DNA from: Clostridia bacterium
GTDB taxonomy: Bacteria > Bacillota > Clostridia > Oscillospirales > CAG-272
Length of the DNA: 64,000 bases
Direction of reading: 5' to 3'
Assembly (NCBI GenBank): GCA_017936565.1
Contig: JAGBFG010000025.1
Coordinates: 1-64,000, forward strand
Of this stretch, positions 8,986-18,286 are shown piece after piece (within the stretch, counting starts at the first letter, position 1; the number at the start of each line of letters is the position of its first letter). Made by a program: the position numbers and the translations under genes. Below the pieces are notes generated by a model that was not told the origin of the DNA, did no database searches, and was given only the letters and a program-made list of their open reading frames with translations.

Positions 8986-9930
8986 TCACTGTCCCACCTT
9001 TGAAAGCATTTTCTTAATAACTAAGTTACAAGCCATCATGATTAAGAAGAGGAACACGGCAATGGCAGAGGCATAACCTACCTCGTAGCGCATTCCGCCG
9101 TAGTCATCCAAATGGTGCATGATGGTGTGGGCGGCATAGCCCACAGAAGGCATACCTGCAAGCGCCGTAACGATAGCACCAAAACCGAAAGACTGTGTGA
9201 TGGCCAAAACCGCACCGAACATCAGCTGCGGTCTCATGGAAGGCAGGGTGATGTACCAAAGCTCTTGCCAGCGGTTTTTAACACCGTCAACGGCGCCAGC
9301 CTCATACTGCGAGCGGTCAACCGTTTGCAAGCCCGCGATAAAGGACAAGAACGCAGTACCCAAGGAAGTCCACAGGGCAACCACGATACAAAGGGGCATA
9401 ACCCAGTTCTCATTCTGGAAGAACAGGATCGGGGTATCAATGATACCCAAATCCAAAAGCGTTCCGTTTACCCAGCCGTAAGCATCGCCGGAGAACAAAA
9501 TCGTCCAAACGATATAAACGGATCCGGAAATAGAGGGAGCGTAGAAAATCAAGGTAACAACGGCACGGATTTTCGGCTCCAGCTCATTGATGAACCAAGC
9601 AACCAAGAAGGACAACAGATAAGAGGTAGGTCCTGTAATGGCTGCAAAAATCAAGGTGTTTTTGCAGGCGATGATAAAAATATCATCTTCCAAAAACAAA
9701 TGGATGTAGTTTTTCACGCCAACCCAAACAGGCGGCTCTAACATATTAAATTCAGTAAAGCTGAAAAATATGGAAAGAACAACAGGTAATACAGTAAAAA
9801 CCCAAAACAGTAGAAAGAAGGGAGCGCACATCAAATAAGCGACTTTGTTGCGTTTCATCTCTTTCCATGTCCATTGCGCCATTGTCATATCCTTGCGGGA
9901 AACAGGGCGCTTTACTTCATTCTGCGACAT
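8986..9930 (-). CDS. carbohydrate ABC transporter permease, MalF/UgpA type (pair 2)
   Basis: A 314-residue permease with a cytoplasmic N-terminus, six or more hydrophobic segments and an EAA loop (YEAGAVDGVKNRWQELWYIT). It follows the solute-binding protein gene by 38 bases and precedes its MalG-type partner by one base. The adjacency suggests that this pair is the direct partner of the binding protein, while pair 1 at the operon end may serve a second ligand or form mixed complexes (inference). Confidence 0.9.
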   Translation of the reverse strand: MSQNEVKRPVSRKDMTMAQWTWKEMKRNKVAYLMCAPFFLLFWVFTVLPVVLSIFFSFTEFNMLEPPVWVGVKNYIHLFLEDDIFIIACKNTLIFAAITGPTSYLLSFLVAWFINELEPKIRAVVTLIFYAPSISGSVYIVWTILFSGDAYGWVNGTLLDLGIIDTPILFFQNENWVMPLCIVVALWTSLGTAFLSFIAGLQTVDRSQYEAGAVDGVKNRWQELWYITLPSMRPQLMFGAVLAITQSFGFGAIVTALAGMPSVGYAAHTIMHHLDDYGGMRYEVGYASAIAVFLFLIMMACNLVIKKMLSKVGQ

Positions 9931-9968
9931 GTACTTTTCTCCTTTTCAAATGTTGAGTAGTGTTTGGA

Positions 9969-12900
9969 TTATTCGTTTGCTTCTTCTTTACGGACCTGGT
10001 CTGGCGTTAGACCTGCCGGAAGCGTCTTCAAACCAAACTCTTCCCTCTTTCTTGTAATTTCCTGGTTAATGGCGCTGATATAGCTTTGCAATGCGTCAAC
10101 AGGGGCCATGCCCTCGTTCTTCGCATCCAAGAAAGCAAATTGGGTATAACGAGTGATAATGTAACTTCCGGGATAGTTGGGAATTGCGGAAAGGTGATCA
10201 AACTGTTCGAGCAGACTGTCAAGCTCGGATGCGCTCCAAGAAAGCTCATGCAGCGCTTGGATATTGGCAGTATCATACTTGGCGGCAGGACCAACCAAGG
10301 CAACCATTTCATTGCCGTACTGCGCCTGTCTGCTTCCGCCTGCTTGCCACTTCATATATTCCCAAGTAGCATCGACATTTTCACAGCCGTTCAGCATAAC
10401 CGTTGCGGTAACGGTAACGAAGGAATCATTGTTCACCGTTCCGTCATCGCGAATCATACCGGGGATGTTGGTGAATGCCCAAAGGCCGCGAATTTCGGTT
10501 GCAAATACCACCAAGGTGTTGTAGGTAGTGGCATAGTCTGCAATCAAGAGAGGAATTTCACCCGTTCTCAAACGGTTAGGACCGTCAAAGGTTACAGGGA
10601 AAGAATAGTCTGTATAGAGTCTTGTGCAGAATTGGAAGGAGTCAAGAGCGATATCCGTATCCAATCCGATTTGCGCGCCTGCGTATTCAGGATCGTCGGT
10701 ATACTTCCAAAGGTTTCCGCCGAACTGATACAGGAACACGTTAATGGCAAAGGAATAGGTCAAGCCGATCTGCATGTTATTTGCCTGCAATGTAGGAATG
10801 GTGGATAACACATCGTCCCACGTTTTGGGAACGTCGATTTGCAGCTCCGCCAGAACGTCACGGCGGTAGAACATCATCTGCACGCTTGCCTTTTCGGGAA
10901 GACCGTACGTCTTGCCAAACAAGCTGATGGGAATCATCGTTGCAGCGTTAAAGGATATAGTAGAGGGGTCTACCTCATTTCCCTCTTCGTCAAAATAAAC
11001 GGTTCTGCGCGCTACGATATTCCCTTCCTCGTCATAAACGGGAACGTCCGTCTGATAGGTTTCATATCCCAAAACCTCGGAATACCCATCCAAGCTTTCA
11101 ATGCTCATAATGGCATTACGGATAGCGTAGTTGATGGTGGAAGCCGCGTCAAGTCCGATGTAGGCATCGGGTCCCTTCTTAGCCAAAACAGAGGGCAAGA
11201 GCGTCGTGGCGGTAACCAGCTTTAAGTTAACGGCAATATCGTGATTGGGGGTAAAATCGTTGTTGATCATATTACGCCAAATCTGCGACTGGTCACGTCC
11301 GTATGCAATCCAAACCTCAATGGTGGGAATGTCAGCATCGGCATCGGTAACACCCATTGCGTTATAATCTACAAAGAAGCTTGCGATGAAGGATGTAAAT
11401 TCATACCAGAAGGACTGGAAGATGTTAGCGTTGGATTTAGGAAGCTTTGCATCGGGAGATTGGATCTGGTAGTAGTCAACCGTCAAGGATTGGGTCTTGG
11501 CGGTGTTGATCCAAGTACCGAGCGTACCGATATAGGATTTCAAGTTTTCAAGGTTGGGCGCGATTTCGTCCTCATAGCTACCCATACGCTCAAGCAAGCG
11601 GTATATGGTTTCAAGGGTTGCGATATTGGAGCCCGAGGTTCCGCAAATGGTTTCCATATTGTCAGCCTGTTGTCTTAAAACAGTGGCTTGAATCAAAAGC
11701 TGACGAATGGTGGAAGGCATAACGCTGGAGAAGTTGTAATCGCGGTATTCATCAGGGTCAGAGCCCGTCAATTTCAAAATTTCAAGATAGCAGTTGTTGA
11801 TAACGGTCAAGGAATTTTCAATGGTTTCAAGGATGCTTGCCATATTACCAAGACCGACTTCCATACAAAGCGTGTAGGTTACACCCTCTTCAAAATAGAA
11901 GGAAAGGGTGTCAGTACCGTCGTTCAGGGCGGCAACCTGCCAGCTGTTCTGGTAGTTAAAGCGGGTGTAGTAGCACTCCTCGTAGGGAACGCTGGGGGTT
12001 CCGTCAGCATAGCCGTAATATCCGTCGCTGCTTGCCAGCTTCACCACACGGCTTGTAAACATACCCTGCAAAACGGTCTGCTTAAAGCGAGCTACAATAT
12101 TATATATACCGCTTTCGGAAACGGTAAAGGTGTAGGAAGCCCACTGACCGTTGGTAGAATAGCTGGAAGCGCCAATGGTATTGATTTTCTGAGAGAAGGA
12201 ATCAATGGGGGCGGTCAAGCAAGAGGAACGGTCATTGGCAGGATACACAGCCGTATCGGAAACCTTGTCGGGCGTTTCGGCACGAATATAGGTAATTTCC
12301 GCGTCAGCAGAGGCATTGGTGTAGCCAGCGTTTGCCCATTCAGATTTGTAATCCTTTAAGGTTTTGAGCTCTTCCACGGGATAGAGGGTGATAGAGGTAA
12401 CAATGAGAGTCTCTTTCGAGCCCACCAAGGAAATGGAGCGCTTCCCTTCCTTGAAGAAGAACTGGAACGCCTCGTTATAGAAGCCGTCCGTATCCGTGCA
12501 TTCATATGTACGGGACTCAGCAACCTGGGTGATCTCCGCGCGAAGATCGTTGCCGTTCACGTCGGTTTCAAAGGTGTTTTCTCCGTTTTCATCCTTTGCG
12601 GAATACTCGTACTTCCATACCTTTGAGAACGAAAGAGAACGCGCCTCGTCAAAAGGAACAATTCCGTCCAAATAAAGCTTGCGCTCAATGCTGGAGTTTT
12701 TGCCGGGGAGCGTGTAGTACTCAATGCGAATGCCGTAGAGCCCCGCGTCTTCCGCAGAGATATCGACAGTCCAAGTCACTTCTCCGACCTCAGGCAGAAA
12801 AAGCCCCTGCTCTCCATTCGGTAAATCATACGTGTAGGCATTCTTACCGCTTACGGTATCCTTTTCCGCAAAGTTAAAAATGTCGATAGGAATTTCAACC

Positions 12901-13094
12901 TTGCCCTTGACAGCGCCGTCTTTTTTACAGCCCGCCAAATAGTTACCGTAAGACTCCGCAGTCAGAGATGCTAAAATCTCCGAGTAAGAGTCTTCCTTGC
13001 TATCGGTTGCGGCAGAAGCGCTAACGCCTCCCATTCCTACCAGCATACCAACGGCAAGAAGAATCGCCACGATTCTTGTCCAACGTGTCTTCAT
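9969..13094 (-). CDS. very large extracellular solute-binding protein (family 1) with N-terminal carbohydrate-binding-like region
   Basis: A signal peptide (residues 1-28, ending VSASA) is followed by beta-sandwich-like, Tyr/Glu-rich sequence (about 30-470) resembling carbohydrate-binding modules, a helical linker (about 480-560), and a family-1 sugar-binding-protein domain from about 588 to the end (starts TIEVWIAYGRDQSQIW; contains PKTWDDVL). At 1041 residues it is more than twice the normal 400-450. It has no clear lipobox Cys at the cleavage site, so anchoring is uncertain. I start it at ATG 13094, preceded by GGAAGGAAG; an in-frame start at 13145 would place extra residues before the signal peptide. 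First gene of the operon. Confidence 0.87.
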   Translation of the reverse strand: MKTRWTRIVAILLAVGMLVGMGGVSASAATDSKEDSYSEILASLTAESYGNYLAGCKKDGAVKGKVEIPIDIFNFAEKDTVSGKNAYTYDLPNGEQGLFLPEVGEVTWTVDISAEDAGLYGIRIEYYTLPGKNSSIERKLYLDGIVPFDEARSLSFSKVWKYEYSAKDENGENTFETDVNGNDLRAEITQVAESRTYECTDTDGFYNEAFQFFFKEGKRSISLVGSKETLIVTSITLYPVEELKTLKDYKSEWANAGYTNASADAEITYIRAETPDKVSDTAVYPANDRSSCLTAPIDSFSQKINTIGASSYSTNGQWASYTFTVSESGIYNIVARFKQTVLQGMFTSRVVKLASSDGYYGYADGTPSVPYEECYYTRFNYQNSWQVAALNDGTDTLSFYFEEGVTYTLCMEVGLGNMASILETIENSLTVINNCYLEILKLTGSDPDEYRDYNFSSVMPSTIRQLLIQATVLRQQADNMETICGTSGSNIATLETIYRLLERMGSYEDEIAPNLENLKSYIGTLGTWINTAKTQSLTVDYYQIQSPDAKLPKSNANIFQSFWYEFTSFIASFFVDYNAMGVTDADADIPTIEVWIAYGRDQSQIWRNMINNDFTPNHDIAVNLKLVTATTLLPSVLAKKGPDAYIGLDAASTINYAIRNAIMSIESLDGYSEVLGYETYQTDVPVYDEEGNIVARRTVYFDEEGNEVDPSTISFNAATMIPISLFGKTYGLPEKASVQMMFYRRDVLAELQIDVPKTWDDVLSTIPTLQANNMQIGLTYSFAINVFLYQFGGNLWKYTDDPEYAGAQIGLDTDIALDSFQFCTRLYTDYSFPVTFDGPNRLRTGEIPLLIADYATTYNTLVVFATEIRGLWAFTNIPGMIRDDGTVNNDSFVTVTATVMLNGCENVDATWEYMKWQAGGSRQAQYGNEMVALVGPAAKYDTANIQALHELSWSASELDSLLEQFDHLSAIPNYPGSYIITRYTQFAFLDAKNEGMAPVDALQSYISAINQEITRKREEFGLKTLPAGLTPDQVRKEEANE

Positions 13095-13129
13095 GTAACA
13101 TCTTCCTTCCAGAAATTTGTGGTTTTTGA

Positions 13130-13141
13130 CAACGCGCGTTG
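13130..13141. promoter_or_regulatory. candidate operator palindrome in the leader of the sugar operon
   Basis: CAACGCGCGTTG is a perfect 12-bp palindrome with a central CG, the layout of many LacI-family sugar-regulator operators. It lies about 55 bases downstream of the predicted transcription start and 35 bases before the start codon of the solute-binding protein, where a bound repressor could block elongation. No LacI-type gene is in the window, so the regulator is unknown. Confidence 0.35.
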
Positions 13142-13198
13142 ACATAAAAATGGGTACAATTCACCCTTATTTATATAACGACGCATTATCTCCTTTAT

Positions 13199-13227
13199 AT
13201 AATATCATTTCTTTTCTTGCTTGTCAA
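13199..13227 (-). promoter_or_regulatory. SigA promoter of the sugar-uptake operon
   Basis: On the minus strand there is a perfect TTGACA (13222-13227), a 17-base spacer and TATTAT (13199-13204). This is the only strong promoter seen upstream of the seven-gene locus. It leaves a leader of about 100 bases before ATG 13094. Confidence 0.85.
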
Positions 13228-13281
13228 GAAGCAAAAAAGTCTTTTTTTCGCTTGTTTATCTTGTTTTCTCGCCAAAAAAAG

Positions 13282-13312
13282 AAAAAAAGACGGTTTTTTT
13301 CCGTCTTTTTTG
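13282..13312 (-). terminator. terminator downstream of mnmA
   Basis: GACGG and CCGTC arms extended by A/T pairs give a hairpin with a seven-base loop, and a T run follows on the minus strand. It is placed to stop transcripts running out of mnmA before the sugar-operon promoter. The long A/T flanks would work in both directions. Confidence 0.6.
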
Positions 13313-13594
13313 TTTGTTCTTCTTTTGTTCACATTGTATATGTAATTATTAGTTACTTTTTAACGTCAAAAATATAGTCTGTTTATGCCACTTTTTGAAA
13401 AAGTTGTTTTCTTTTGTAATTTCAAGTTACTGTTTTTGGAAAAATTCCTGATTTTACCAATTTGTTTTCATTCGTTTTTATTGTCATTTTGCACAAATTT
13501 CGGGACTTTTTTTCTACACTATGGCAAATTGCACAAAAATGAGTCGTTTTTTTTGTTTTTGCTCTTTTTTACCATAAATCACCATAAAAATGGG
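13313..13594. other. AT-rich intergenic stretch without a gene
   Basis: This 282-base stretch is T-rich on the plus strand. I find no reading frame with a ribosome binding site and no RNA gene. A weak minus-strand promoter-like pair (TTCAAA, 17 bases, TATATT) is present but has no evident target. I see nothing else supportable here. Confidence 0.4.
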
Positions 13595-14623
13595 TTATTT
13601 TCCCAGATATTCGATGATTCCGCCTGCCATTACGGTATCGCCCTTATAAATCACGGCGGATTGCCCCTCGGTCAGCGCGTGAAGACCGTTCTTGGCGGTC
13701 AACACCCATTTGCTTTCCTTACAAGCAACAAAAACGGGCACTTCCTTTGCCAAATACCGTATTTTTACCGTCAGGTCGTTGCTCTTTTCCAATTCTTCCA
13801 TTGAGGACGCGGAGCAAACGATGTCACGGATAGCGAAGGTATCTTGTGTGTCATTATGCGAGGACAGGTAAACGCGATGGGTGGCAGGATCAATTTTCTT
13901 GACAAAAAGGCGGGAAGTGGCGGCAATCCCCAAGCCCTTTCTCTGCCCCACGGTATAATGCAGGATTCCCTTATGCTTACCAAGAATTTCCCCGTTTTCG
14001 CCGATAAAATCCCCTTGCGGCATTTTGCCGTAGAGCCTTTCAATATAATAGGTATACTTTTCATCTCGGATAAAGCAGATTTCCTGGCTTTCCTTTGCCT
14101 TAGCGGCGGTCAAGGCAATAGAATCCGCCCTCTTTTGCACCTCTTGCTTTTTTAGCTCTCCCAAGGGAAGCAACAGTTTTTCCAAAATCTCTTGGTCGGT
14201 CCGATACAAAAAATAAGACTGGTCCTTCCTTTCATCCAAGCCCTTCTGAATGGCAAAGCGGCTTCCTATTTTCGCGACACGGGCGTAATGCCCTGTGGCG
14301 ATTTTGTCAAAGCCCCTCTCTATTGCCGTTTCATAAAGCAAGCGGAGCTTGACCTCGGCGTTACAACGAATGCAGGGGTTGGGCGTTCTGCCGTGGCAAT
14401 ACTCTTGGCAAAACTGAGAGATGATTTTTTCACGGAAAATTTCTTTACAGTCTATTATATGAAGCGGTATGCCGATTTCATCCGCCGTTATTTGCGCTTT
14501 TTCCATCTCGGTAAAGTCGTGCATAACAAGAATGGCGCCTTCTACCTCATACCCTGCTTCTTTTAATAAGGCTGCGGCATAAGAGCTGTCAACACCGCCG
14601 CTCATTCCCAAAAGAATTTTCAT
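13595..14623 (-). CDS. mnmA: tRNA-specific 2-thiouridylase MnmA
   Basis: MnmA thiolates U34 of tRNA-Lys, tRNA-Glu and tRNA-Gln, using ATP and a persulfide donor. The 342-residue protein shows the PP-loop (SGGVDSS, 8-14), the catalytic Cys in PNPCIRCN (C87), the second Cys in SQEICFI (C183) and the family motif TVGQRKGLG. ATG 14623 is the start because the family begins at KILLGMSGGVDSS and GGAG lies upstream. The open frame extends to 15265, but that part runs antisense through the ROK kinase gene and is not coding. The mnmM gene of this window acts on the same wobble base. Confidence 0.96.
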   Translation of the reverse strand: MKILLGMSGGVDSSYAAALLKEAGYEVEGAILVMHDFTEMEKAQITADEIGIPLHIIDCKEIFREKIISQFCQEYCHGRTPNPCIRCNAEVKLRLLYETAIERGFDKIATGHYARVAKIGSRFAIQKGLDERKDQSYFLYRTDQEILEKLLLPLGELKKQEVQKRADSIALTAAKAKESQEICFIRDEKYTYYIERLYGKMPQGDFIGENGEILGKHKGILHYTVGQRKGLGIAATSRLFVKKIDPATHRVYLSSHNDTQDTFAIRDIVCSASSMEELEKSNDLTVKIRYLAKEVPVFVACKESKWVLTAKNGLHALTEGQSAVIYKGDTVMAGGIIEYLGK

Positions 14624-14650
14624 ATATACTCCGTTCCGCCGCCCTTGCGG

Positions 14651-14679
14651 CATATATAAATCATAAGAAAAGTTTTCAA
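14651..14679 (-). promoter_or_regulatory. candidate promoter of mnmA
   Basis: The minus strand carries TTGAAA (14674-14679), a 17-base spacer and TATATG (14651-14656), about 28 bases before the mnmA start. The -10 box is a weak match, so this is tentative. It is divergent from the ROK kinase promoter. Confidence 0.45.
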
Positions 14680-14697
14680 GGTTTTTGCAAAAAGGCA

Positions 14698-14726
14698 TTG
14701 ACATTGCCGCGAAAACCAAGTATAAT
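14698..14726 (+). promoter_or_regulatory. SigA promoter of the ROK kinase gene
   Basis: Perfect TTGACA (14698-14703), 17-base spacer and perfect TATAAT (14721-14726), giving a leader of about 30 bases before ATG 14762. One of the strongest promoters in the window. Confidence 0.92.
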
Positions 14727-14761
14727 AAACCCAGTAAACAAACTATAAAGGAGAACCTTTT

Positions 14762-15730
14762 ATGTATTATATCGGCGTTGACCTTGGCGGTACCAATATT
14801 GCGATTGGTATTGTCGATGAAAATTTCAAAATTGTTCTCAAGGGCAGCACGCCTACCTGCCCCAATCGCGAGGGTGAATTGATTATCAAGGATATGGCGC
14901 TTCTGGCTGAGCGCTTGTTGAAGGAAGCAGGCATTCCTCTTTCCGAGGTGGCTTACGTCGGCATCGCTTCTCCCGGCTCTGTTGATCCCGAGCAAGGAAC
15001 CATTGAATATGCCAACAATCTTCCCTTCTCCCATTTTCCTATCGTAAAATATTTTCAGAAGTATCTTGCTGTTCCCAAAATTTATATTGAGAACGACGCA
15101 AACGCGGCGGCACTCGGCGAAGCCTTGGCAGGTGTTGCCAAGGGAACACGCAATTCTATTATGATTACCCTTGGAACAGGTGTTGGCGGCGGTATCATCA
15201 TTGACGGAAAGGTGTATTCCGGCTTTAACCACGCAGCAGGCGAGCTGGGTCACATTGTTATTCACCGTAACGGACGCTCCTGCTCTTGCGGCAGAAAGGG
15301 CTGCTGGGAAGCCTATTCCTCAGCTACCGCATTGACAGCCTTGACCAAGGAACGCATCGCCGCATGCAAGGAAAAGGGTATTTCCTCTCTGATGGTAAAG
15401 GAATTTGATGCAGGCGCCAGAATTTCTGCTCGTACGGCTTTTGCCGCTATGAAGCAGGGTGACGCTGAGGCAAAGGCAGTTGTGGATGAATATATCGCGC
15501 ATCTGGCTTGCGGTATTTCCAATATGATCAACACCTTCCAGCCCGAGGTTCTCTCCATTGGCGGCGGTGTGAGCGGCGAAAAGGACAATTTGTTAAAGCC
15601 CTTGCTTGCTATTATCGATGGCGAACAGCATTTGTGCGACAACGATAAAAAGACCAAAATTCTGATTGCGGAGCTTGGCAATGACGCGGGTATTATCGGC
15701 GCGGCTTGCTTGGGCAAACAAGGAAACTAA
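14762..15730 (+). CDS. ROK-family sugar kinase, probably glucokinase
   Basis: ROK kinases phosphorylate hexoses with ATP in the cytoplasm. The 322-residue protein has the phosphate-binding DLGGTN (7-12), a GTGVGGG motif, the catalytic-region ENDANAAALGE and the ROK zinc motif CSCGRKGCWE (about 173-182). No N-terminal helix-turn-helix is present, so it is an enzyme rather than a ROK repressor. The exact sugar cannot be told from sequence; glucose is the commonest for this subgroup. It is transcribed alone from a consensus promoter and ends at a strong terminator. Confidence 0.9.
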   Translation: MYYIGVDLGGTNIAIGIVDENFKIVLKGSTPTCPNREGELIIKDMALLAERLLKEAGIPLSEVAYVGIASPGSVDPEQGTIEYANNLPFSHFPIVKYFQKYLAVPKIYIENDANAAALGEALAGVAKGTRNSIMITLGTGVGGGIIIDGKVYSGFNHAAGELGHIVIHRNGRSCSCGRKGCWEAYSSATALTALTKERIAACKEKGISSLMVKEFDAGARISARTAFAAMKQGDAEAKAVVDEYIAHLACGISNMINTFQPEVLSIGGGVSGEKDNLLKPLLAIIDGEQHLCDNDKKTKILIAELGNDAGIIGAACLGKQGN

Positions 15731-15740
15731 ACGTATTATA

Positions 15741-15771
15741 CGGCTGATGCTGCGGCATCAGCCGTTTTTTT
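15741..15771 (+). terminator. Rho-independent terminator of the ROK kinase gene
   Basis: A perfect 10-bp GC-rich stem (CGGCTGATGC at 15741-15750 with GCATCAGCCG at 15755-15764) and a TGCG loop are followed by seven T. It lies 10 bases past the stop codon. Confidence 0.93.
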
Positions 15772-15775
15772 CTTT

Positions 15776-17746
15776 TTATTCGTTTTCTTGCCCCTCAGAA
15801 TTTACGTAGCGCTCGGCTTGGGTGGTAAACAAATGATAATACTCTTTCCCTTGCGCCATCAATTCCTTATGCGTTCCCATTTCGCTGATGCGCCCATCGT
15901 GCAATACCACGATTTTGTCCGCGCGGGTGGCGCTGGAAAGTCGGTGAGACACGAAAATGGAAATCTTCTCCTTTGAGAGCGCGGCAAAGCGGTTGAAAAT
16001 CTCTTCCTCTGCCAACGGGTCAAGAGAGGCGGTGGGCTCGTCCAAAATCAAGATATCGGAATTTTTATAAAAGGCGCGCGCAATGGATAATTTTTGCCAT
16101 TGACCGATGGAAAGCTCCATTCCGTTATCCTCAAAATAGCGCATCAAGGGGGTATCATACCCTGCGGGTAACTCTTCAATGAAGGAAGCGGCGTTACCGA
16201 AAAGCGCCGCTTTTTCCAAGCGCTCGTCTTCCATAGGCGATCTTACGTCGCCGTAATGAATGTTCTCCTTGACCGAAACGGCGTATTTTCCAAAATCCTG
16301 GAAAATGATACCGAAAAGCTCATAGAGCTTCTCAACATCGTATTCCTTGATATTCACTCCGTCTAAAAGAATTTCTCCCTCGGTTGGATCATATAGGCGG
16401 GTCAAAAGCTTTATTAAGGTGGTTTTTCCCGCGCCATTCAAGCCCACGAGAACGACGTTTTCACCCGCTTGGATTTGGAAGGAAACGTCATCAATCACCT
16501 TGCGCTCTGTTCCCGGATACGCAAAGGAAACGTGGGAAAATTCTATTGTATGAGAGGTATGGCGCGAAGGGATTTTCGGCTCACTTACCGAAGGAACGAT
16601 GGCTCTTTTTTCCTGCATAAACACCATCATATTATCGATAAAGAGCGTTCCCTCATAGATAGAGGCGGTTGCCGCCACCAGAGTGGCAACGTAGGTCGCG
16701 ATAGATCCAAGAGCCCCTGTATAAAGAGAATAATCTCCAATTTGCCCCGCTCCGTTCGCAACGCTGTATGCCACGTAAAGAAACACAGCGAAATGCGCTG
16801 CCAAGGAGAAGAAGGAGAAGAAAACCTGCCACAGCCCTTCCTTCAAAATCAGGCGCTTGATGCCCTTAAAATACCGCGCGAACACCTGCTTATAACGGGT
16901 AATAAAGGTATCGGAAAGACCCATAATGCGAATTTCCTTGGCCTTATCCTTATCCACCATTAAGCCGGAAAAGTAATCCATTTGCCGTCTATCCTTGGAG
17001 CGACGGCGCATATAACGGAACTGCTTATGTCGGTATACGTAGGAAACGATAGCGCCGGGCAGCGCCATAACGGCGATAAACACGGGGGCAAGCGGATGAA
17101 GGGTCACTAAAACCACCGCAAAGCCAACGATGCTGATAAGGGTGCTGATGACGTTGAAGGTAGAGCGCATAATGCCGATGGGGCGCATTCCCGCTTCCCT
17201 GTTGGCATTTTCTAATTTTTCGTAAAAGGAAGGGCGGTCAAAGCTTGCCAAATCTACCGTTTTGGCTTTTTCAATGATTTTGACCTTGATATGATTACAG
17301 ACCATCTCCCCCGCGATATTGTTGACGATGGTAGACAAAAGATTCAAGATTTTGTGGATAAACCGATACGCGAAATATAAAAGCAAAATAACGAGAACCG
17401 TTTGGAACATGGGAGAGAAAACGCTCTCAATGGGCCTTTGTCCTGCCTTTACCGCGACAAGAATTTCCTCTGTGTGCAAGAGCTCCGAAACGGCATTGAG
17501 CAGGTCCTTTGAAATATAGGCGCCGACAACGGGCAAAAATCCGTCGCAAAGGCAGCAGAAGGTCATCAAAATCAAAACAAGGGGGCTCGCTTCCCACACC
17601 AGCCTTATGATATACGAGAAACGGCTGAAAAATTTGCCGATAAGCCGAAAAATATAGGAAGGGATTTGCTTGATGCTTTCAGGCTTTTCCACCGCTTGAT
17701 ATATTTGCTCTTCTTTTTCGGGGGGAAATGTTTTTTTCTCTGCCAT
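15776..17746 (-). CDS. ABC exporter half-transporter (permease fused to ATPase)
   Basis: A 656-residue half-transporter with an unusually long cytoplasmic N-terminus (about 60 residues) and then six membrane helices. The ATP-binding domain carries GLNGAGKTT (Walker A), LSIGQWQKLSIA (signature, Ile replacing Gly in the usual LSGGQ) and ILILDEPTASLD (Walker B with catalytic Glu). A homodimer is possible because no partner half is adjacent. Start ATG 17746 has AAGGAAG upstream. It follows the phosphoesterase gene by 42 bases. The substrate is unknown; lipid, peptide and drug exporters all share this architecture. Confidence 0.88.
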   Translation of the reverse strand: MAEKKTFPPEKEEQIYQAVEKPESIKQIPSYIFRLIGKFFSRFSYIIRLVWEASPLVLILMTFCCLCDGFLPVVGAYISKDLLNAVSELLHTEEILVAVKAGQRPIESVFSPMFQTVLVILLLYFAYRFIHKILNLLSTIVNNIAGEMVCNHIKVKIIEKAKTVDLASFDRPSFYEKLENANREAGMRPIGIMRSTFNVISTLISIVGFAVVLVTLHPLAPVFIAVMALPGAIVSYVYRHKQFRYMRRRSKDRRQMDYFSGLMVDKDKAKEIRIMGLSDTFITRYKQVFARYFKGIKRLILKEGLWQVFFSFFSLAAHFAVFLYVAYSVANGAGQIGDYSLYTGALGSIATYVATLVAATASIYEGTLFIDNMMVFMQEKRAIVPSVSEPKIPSRHTSHTIEFSHVSFAYPGTERKVIDDVSFQIQAGENVVLVGLNGAGKTTLIKLLTRLYDPTEGEILLDGVNIKEYDVEKLYELFGIIFQDFGKYAVSVKENIHYGDVRSPMEDERLEKAALFGNAASFIEELPAGYDTPLMRYFEDNGMELSIGQWQKLSIARAFYKNSDILILDEPTASLDPLAEEEIFNRFAALSKEKISIFVSHRLSSATRADKIVVLHDGRISEMGTHKELMAQGKEYYHLFTTQAERYVNSEGQENE

Positions 17747-17788
17747 TGCTTAATAGCTTCCTTTCTGTTTCTCTTGATTTTATCCGTC

Positions 17789-18286
17789 TTATCCGTCCAC
17801 AGTTCCGTGTGAAAGCAAGAACGCGCCGTTTTTAATTTCAATAATACCGTAATGAAGCGCACCGTCCTTTTTTATCCCGATGCTTCCCGGGTTAAAGAGG
17901 GCTATTCTCTTTTCGCCTACCGCTTCATACGCCTCAAGGGCGTTGTGCGTATGCCCGAAGACAACGATGTCCGCTCCTAATTGCTTGGCTCTTTCCAAGG
18001 CGCGCGTTGTGCTGTGCTTTACGCCGTACAAATGACCGTGCGTCAGCAAAACGGAAACCCCTGCCACCTCAAAAAAATCCTCTTCGGGATATTCAAGAGA
18101 AGCGGTAAAGTCGCAATTCCCTCTTACCGCGCGCAAGGGTATAAGAGGAAACTCCATAGATAAAGAGATAGCGTCACCTATTCCGTCACCGCAAAAAAGC
18201 ACCATAGCCACATCCTTATGGCTTTGCATAACCCGAAGCATCGGCGACAGGTTGCGGTGTGAATCTGAAAAAACAAGAATTTCCAT
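17789..18286 (-). CDS. YfcE/MJ0936-type metallophosphoesterase
   Basis: A 165-residue binuclear-metal phosphodiesterase. All family motifs are visible: FSDSH at 6-10, CGDG near 40, GNCD near 62, THGH near 90 and GHTH near 118. ATG 18286 is chosen because the family starts directly with the DSH strand and AAAGGAG lies 5-8 bases upstream; the frame open to 18427 has no comparable site. Members hydrolyse phosphodiesters such as bis-p-nitrophenyl phosphate in vitro; the cell substrate is unknown. It is the first gene of a two-gene unit with the ABC exporter. Confidence 0.9.
   Translation of the reverse strand: MEILVFSDSHRNLSPMLRVMQSHKDVAMVLFCGDGIGDAISLSMEFPLIPLRAVRGNCDFTASLEYPEEDFFEVAGVSVLLTHGHLYGVKHSTTRALERAKQLGADIVVFGHTHNALEAYEAVGEKRIALFNPGSIGIKKDGALHYGIIEIKNGAFLLSHGTVDG

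Noticed and set aside
13385-13804. 139-codon Phe/Leu-rich plus-strand frame
   Set aside because: It arises from a T-rich gap, overlaps the mnmA end on the other strand and has no ribosome binding site.
14624-15265. N-terminal extension of the mnmA reading frame (556 residues in total)
   Set aside because: It is antisense to the ROK kinase gene, which has a promoter, ribosome binding site, motifs and terminator. MnmA homology begins at ATG 14623.
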